In this document: in pieces, positions 61,134 to 64,000 of the stretch
Layout of the letters: each line of letters begins with the position of its first letter
How positions within the stretch are numbered: the first letter of the stretch is position 1
Assembly: GCF_000721175.1 (NCBI RefSeq)
Contig: NZ_JOEZ01000015.1
Location: 62,001-126,000 of the forward strand
Reading direction: 5' to 3'
DNA from: Streptomyces anulatus
GTDB lineage: Bacteria; Actinomycetota; Actinomycetes; Streptomycetales; Streptomycetaceae
Length of the DNA: 64,000 bases
The notes under the pieces: generated by a model
What the model was told of the DNA's origin: nothing
Databases searched by the model: none
The model's input: only the letters and a program-made list of their open reading frames with translations
Made by a program: the position numbers and the translations under genes

Positions 61134-62390
61134 GTGGCTCATCTGCTGATGGTCGAGAGCTGGGTCGGATCCATGAGCAGACTGCTGCCACGGGCCGTGC
61201 GCGAGGCCGGTCACGAGTTCACCTTCCTCACCCGTGACCTCCACCACTACCTGCGCTCCGCCCCCGAGGGCACGGCGCACCCGCTCCTCGCGGCCCGCCA
61301 TGTGCTCACCACGGAGACCAACGGCACCGACGCGCTGCTGTCCTTCGTCGAGCAGGCCCACGCGGCGCTGCGCTTCGACGGCGTGATCACCTCGTGCGAC
61401 TACTACCTCCCGACAGCCGCCCGGATCGCCGGGCTGCTGGGGCTGCCCGGCCCCACGCCCGAGGCGGTCGGGAACGCGTGCCGCAAGGACGCGACCCGCC
61501 GCATCCTGGCCGGGGCCGGCGTGCCGGGACCGCGCTTCGCGGTGTGCGCGGAGTGGGCCGAAGTCGCCGCCGAGGCCCGCGACATCGGCTACCCGCTGGT
61601 GCTCAAGCCCGTGGACCTGTGCGCCGGGATGTTCGTCCGCCGTGTCGACGACGAGGCCGCCCTGGCGCACGCCTACCGCGCGCTCGCCGCCTTCCCCGTC
61701 AACGCCCGCGGGCAGCGCCGCGCTCCCGTGGTGCTGATCGAGGAGCTCCTCGACGGTCCGGAGGTCAGCGTCGAGACGGTGTCGTCCGGCGGGTCCGTGC
61801 ACATCATCGGCGCCACCGACAAGAGCGTCGGCGGCGCACCCGCGTTCATCGAGACCGGACACATGTTCCCGGCAACCCTGGACGCCGCGGACACCGCGGC
61901 CGCGGAGGAGACCGCGCGTCAGGCACTCGGGGCACTCGGCCTGGACGAGGTCGTCGCCCACACCGAGATCAAGCTGACGGCCGCCGGACCACGCCTGGTC
62001 GAGGTCAACCCCCGGCCGGCCGGCAACCGCATCACCGAGCTCGTCCGGCACGTGACCGGCATCGACCTCGCCGCCGCCTGCGTGGACGTGGCCCTCGGCC
62101 GCGAGCCGGACCTGCGCCGCCGCGCCACCGGACTGACCAGCGCGGCGATCGGCTTCCTGGTGCCGGACCAGGACGGAGTTCTGGAGACCGTCGACGGCGC
62201 GGACGTGGTCCGCGCGGCGGAGGGCCTGCTCGAACTCCAGCTCGCCGACCCCGGCAAGGCCGTCAGGGCCGCGGGCAGCAACAACGAATACCTTGGCCAC
62301 GTCATGGCCGGAGACGCCCGGGGCCCGGGCGCCCGCGCGAGCGTCGAAGCCCTCCTCACGCAGTTGCGCCCCCGGGTGGTGACCCGATGA
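61134..62390 (+). CDS. ATP-grasp ligase, first gene of a putative Zur-controlled pathway
   Basis: A 418-residue ATP-grasp enzyme. Residues about 90-130 give the preATP-grasp end and KDATRRILAGAGVPGPRF. The ATP-binding part has YPLVLKPVDLCAGMFVRRV and VVLIEELLDGPEVSVETV. The metal-binding end is HTEIKLTAAGPRLVEVNPRPAGNRI, with the usual Glu/Asn ligands. Such enzymes join a carboxylate to an amine via an acylphosphate. GTG 61134 follows AAGGGGAG. It overlaps the DUF364 gene by four bases. Together with the CysK-like gene it suggests assembly of a small amino-acid-derived compound, possibly a metal chelator. Confidence 0.83.
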   Translation: MAHLLMVESWVGSMSRLLPRAVREAGHEFTFLTRDLHHYLRSAPEGTAHPLLAARHVLTTETNGTDALLSFVEQAHAALRFDGVITSCDYYLPTAARIAGLLGLPGPTPEAVGNACRKDATRRILAGAGVPGPRFAVCAEWAEVAAEARDIGYPLVLKPVDLCAGMFVRRVDDEAALAHAYRALAAFPVNARGQRRAPVVLIEELLDGPEVSVETVSSGGSVHIIGATDKSVGGAPAFIETGHMFPATLDAADTAAAEETARQALGALGLDEVVAHTEIKLTAAGPRLVEVNPRPAGNRITELVRHVTGIDLAAACVDVALGREPDLRRRATGLTSAAIGFLVPDQDGVLETVDGADVVRAAEGLLELQLADPGKAVRAAGSNNEYLGHVMAGDARGPGARASVEALLTQLRPRVVTR

Positions 62391-63220
62391 CCGCCCTCAC
62401 CGGCGCAGGCCCCCTGGCCACCTCGTACGACGACCTCGAAGAGCGCGTCCTGGCCGGCCTCCTCGGCCCCGACCCGCGCACCCGGCGGATCTCGGTGGCC
62501 TTCACCACCCGGCAGGCGGTCCGGCACGAAGGCCGCGGTTCCGGCTACCGCAACGAAGTGCTCAGCCTGCGCCTCGGCGAAGCGGTGGGCTCCTGTGCCG
62601 TCGAGCCCGGAGCGCTGCCCGACGGCGCCGTCGAGGACTGCGTCGGCGCGGACGTCGCCGGCCTGCTGGCACACGAACTTTCGCCGGTCCGCGTCGCCGC
62701 GCTCGACGCCTACCTCATGCACACGCTGCCGCACACCCCCGCCCACGGCGCACAGCCCTGCCGACTGCCCGCAGGTACGTCCCTGGAGAAGTCCCGGGCG
62801 CGCGCCGAGGCCGTGGTCGAGCTGATCGACGCCGCGCCCGGAGCAACCGTGCTCGTGGTCGGCGTGGTCAACTCGCTGCTGGAGGCCCTGCGGTCGCGCG
62901 GACTCGGGTACATCCCCTGCGACCTCAAGGGCGGCACGACCGAATGGGGCGAGCCCGTACGCACCGACGCCCTCGCGGAACTGGAGCGCTGCGACGCGGT
63001 CCTCGCCTCCGGCATGGTCCTCGGCAACGGCAGCTTCGAGCCGCTGCGGCAGCGGGCCCAGCACCACGGCACGCCCCTGGTGATGTTCGCGCAGACCGGC
63101 AGCGCGGTCCTGCCCCGCCTGATCGGCTCCGGAGTCAGCGCCGTGTGCGCGGAGCCGTACCCCTTCTTCTGGCTGGACGGCGGCCCGGGGACCATCCACC
63201 GCTACGGGAGCACCCTGTGA
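62387..63220 (+). CDS. DUF364/DUF4213 putative heavy-metal-chelation domain protein
   Basis: A 277-residue protein. The N-terminal about 100 residues resemble DUF4213 and the rest the Rossmann-like DUF364 domain, which Pfam calls putative heavy-metal chelation (ATVLVVGVVNSLLEALRSRG, then CDAVLASGMVLGNGSFEPL and VMFAQTGSAVLPRLIGSGV). Related proteins often accompany metal-handling or molybdenum/iron genes, but no enzymatic reaction is established. Four-base overlaps with both neighbours imply co-translation with the ATP-grasp and CysK-like proteins. Confidence 0.8.
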   Translation: MTALTGAGPLATSYDDLEERVLAGLLGPDPRTRRISVAFTTRQAVRHEGRGSGYRNEVLSLRLGEAVGSCAVEPGALPDGAVEDCVGADVAGLLAHELSPVRVAALDAYLMHTLPHTPAHGAQPCRLPAGTSLEKSRARAEAVVELIDAAPGATVLVVGVVNSLLEALRSRGLGYIPCDLKGGTTEWGEPVRTDALAELERCDAVLASGMVLGNGSFEPLRQRAQHHGTPLVMFAQTGSAVLPRLIGSGVSAVCAEPYPFFWLDGGPGTIHRYGSTL

Positions 63221-64000
63221 CCACGGCAGTCCTCGCAACCGCAGCGACCACGGGCAACCGAACCGTGGCGACTACGGGCAACCGGGAACTCCTCGACCTG
63301 GTCGGCCGGACCCCGCTCGCCCATGTCACCGCCGACCTGCCGTGCCCGCAGCCCGGCTTCTGGGCCAAACTCGAAGGGCTCGGCGTCGGCGGCATGAAGG
63401 CACGGGCCGCCGTCTCCATGCTGCTGGGCGCCGAGAAGCGCGGCGAACTGCGCCCGGGCGCACCCGTGGTGGAGTCCACCTCCGGGACGCTCGGCATCGG
63501 ACTGGCCTTCGCCGGGCAGGCCCTCGGCCACCCGGTCGTGCTGGTCGGCGACATCGAACTGGAGCCCTCGATGCGGCAGCTGCTGCGCGCCCACGGGGTC
63601 CGCCTGGAGCTCGTCGACCGTCCGGCGGCCGAGGGCGGCTGGCAGGCCGCCCGGCTGGCCCGGCTGCGCGAACTGCTGACGCGGCTCCCGGACGCCTACT
63701 GGCCCGACCAGTACAACAACCCCGACAACACGGCCGGTTACGCCTCCCTCGCGGCCGAACTGGTCGACCGGCTCGACCACCTCGACGTGCTGGTGTGCAG
63801 CGTCGGAACCGGCGGCCACAGCGCCGGGATCATCGGCCCACTGCGCCGCCACTGGCCCCGCCTGCGGCTCATCGGCGTGGACGCCACCGGCTCGACCATC
63901 TTCGGCCAGCCCGCCCGCGCCCGGCTGATGCGGGGCCTGGGCAGCAGCATCCACCCGCGCAACGTCGCCTACGACGCCTTCGACGAGGTCCACTGGGTCG
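63217..64000 (+). CDS. Cysteine-synthase-like PLP enzyme (partial, runs off the window)
   Basis: The first 261 residues of a fold-type II PLP enzyme of the CysK/CBS family. The PLP lysine is in GVGGMKARAAV, in place of the common GSVKDR. The phosphate/substrate loop is ESTSGTLGIGLAFAG and the glycine loop is VGTGGHSAGI. Homologues such as SbnA make 2,3-diaminopropionate precursors from phosphoserine, so amino-acid beta-substitution is likely. GTG 63217 overlaps the DUF364 stop. The N-terminus has a tandem ATTGNR duplication. The end lies beyond 64000. Confidence 0.82.
   Translation, partial: MTTAVLATAATTGNRTVATTGNRELLDLVGRTPLAHVTADLPCPQPGFWAKLEGLGVGGMKARAAVSMLLGAEKRGELRPGAPVVESTSGTLGIGLAFAGQALGHPVVLVGDIELEPSMRQLLRAHGVRLELVDRPAAEGGWQAARLARLRELLTRLPDAYWPDQYNNPDNTAGYASLAAELVDRLDHLDVLVCSVGTGGHSAGIIGPLRRHWPRLRLIGVDATGSTIFGQPARARLMRGLGSSIHPRNVAYDAFDEVHWV

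Overview
The window is high-GC DNA with nearly every third codon position G or C, dense short operons joined by ATGA/GTGA overlaps, Tat-type secreted proteins and many GTG starts. Together with Streptomyces-typical families (SpoIIE-type phosphatase, DUF5133, DUF6221, LPFR-motif small protein, srsABC phenolic-lipid genes) this indicates a Streptomyces chromosome, probably outside the most conserved core because regulators and accessory metabolism dominate. No rRNA, tRNA, CRISPR array or intact insertion sequence was seen.

Layout. 0-5 kb: a DUF2087 protein, an orphan betaine/choline-type ABC ATPase, a proline-iminopeptidase-like hydrolase, a rhodanese and a PIG-L deacetylase. 5-9 kb: an XRE-cupin regulator and an oxidoreductase/acyl-CoA dehydrogenase operon that carry the same 10-base motif in their promoters. 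9.8-15 kb: a five-gene nickel/peptide-type ABC operon behind a perfect match to the nickel regulator Nur box. 15-26 kb: a secreted phosphodiesterase, several small proteins, an HhH DNA-repair-like protein, an aromatic-acid exporter, a PHP phosphoesterase, a GAF/PAS/SpoIIE phosphatase and an FprA-type ferredoxin reductase. 26.8-27.9 kb: a c-di-AMP (ydaO) riboswitch leader controlling a LysM/transglycosylase cell-wall enzyme. 28-31 kb: cholesterol oxidase, a CMD-family protein and a DapB-like reductase. 31.4-35.1 kb: a UbiA prenyltransferase divergent from srsABC-like phenolic-lipid genes. 35-44 kb: an MFS exporter with a VOC protein, a three-gene GTPase/membrane-protein operon, a DoxX-like protein, a cold-shock protein and small Streptomyces proteins. 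42-49 kb: a YbdK-like ligase, a PfpI protein, a class A beta-lactamase, a nucleotidyltransferase, an S66 peptidase and a siderophore-interacting protein with an iron box. 50-57 kb: ribosomal protein bL37 (25 codons), and a polyol uptake/catabolism operon with a DeoR regulator. 57-61 kb: an LLM oxidoreductase, an erythromycin-esterase-like gene divergent from a double-headed MerR regulator, a truncated AidB-like remnant, a possible small mobile element and a GNAT enzyme. 61-64 kb: a translationally coupled operon (ATP-grasp ligase, DUF364, cysteine-synthase-like enzyme) whose promoter spacer contains a Zur-like box.

The most interesting candidate is the operon from 61.1 kb to the window end, which looks like a zinc-repressed small-molecule (possibly zinc-chelator) pathway. 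With the Nur box at 9.9 kb and the iron box at 47.1 kb, the window holds three separate metal-responsive control points. Second is the uncharacterised GTPase plus two membrane proteins at 38.0-39.7 kb, and third is the prenyltransferase beside srsABC. All functional calls rest on motif recognition by eye; no database search was run.
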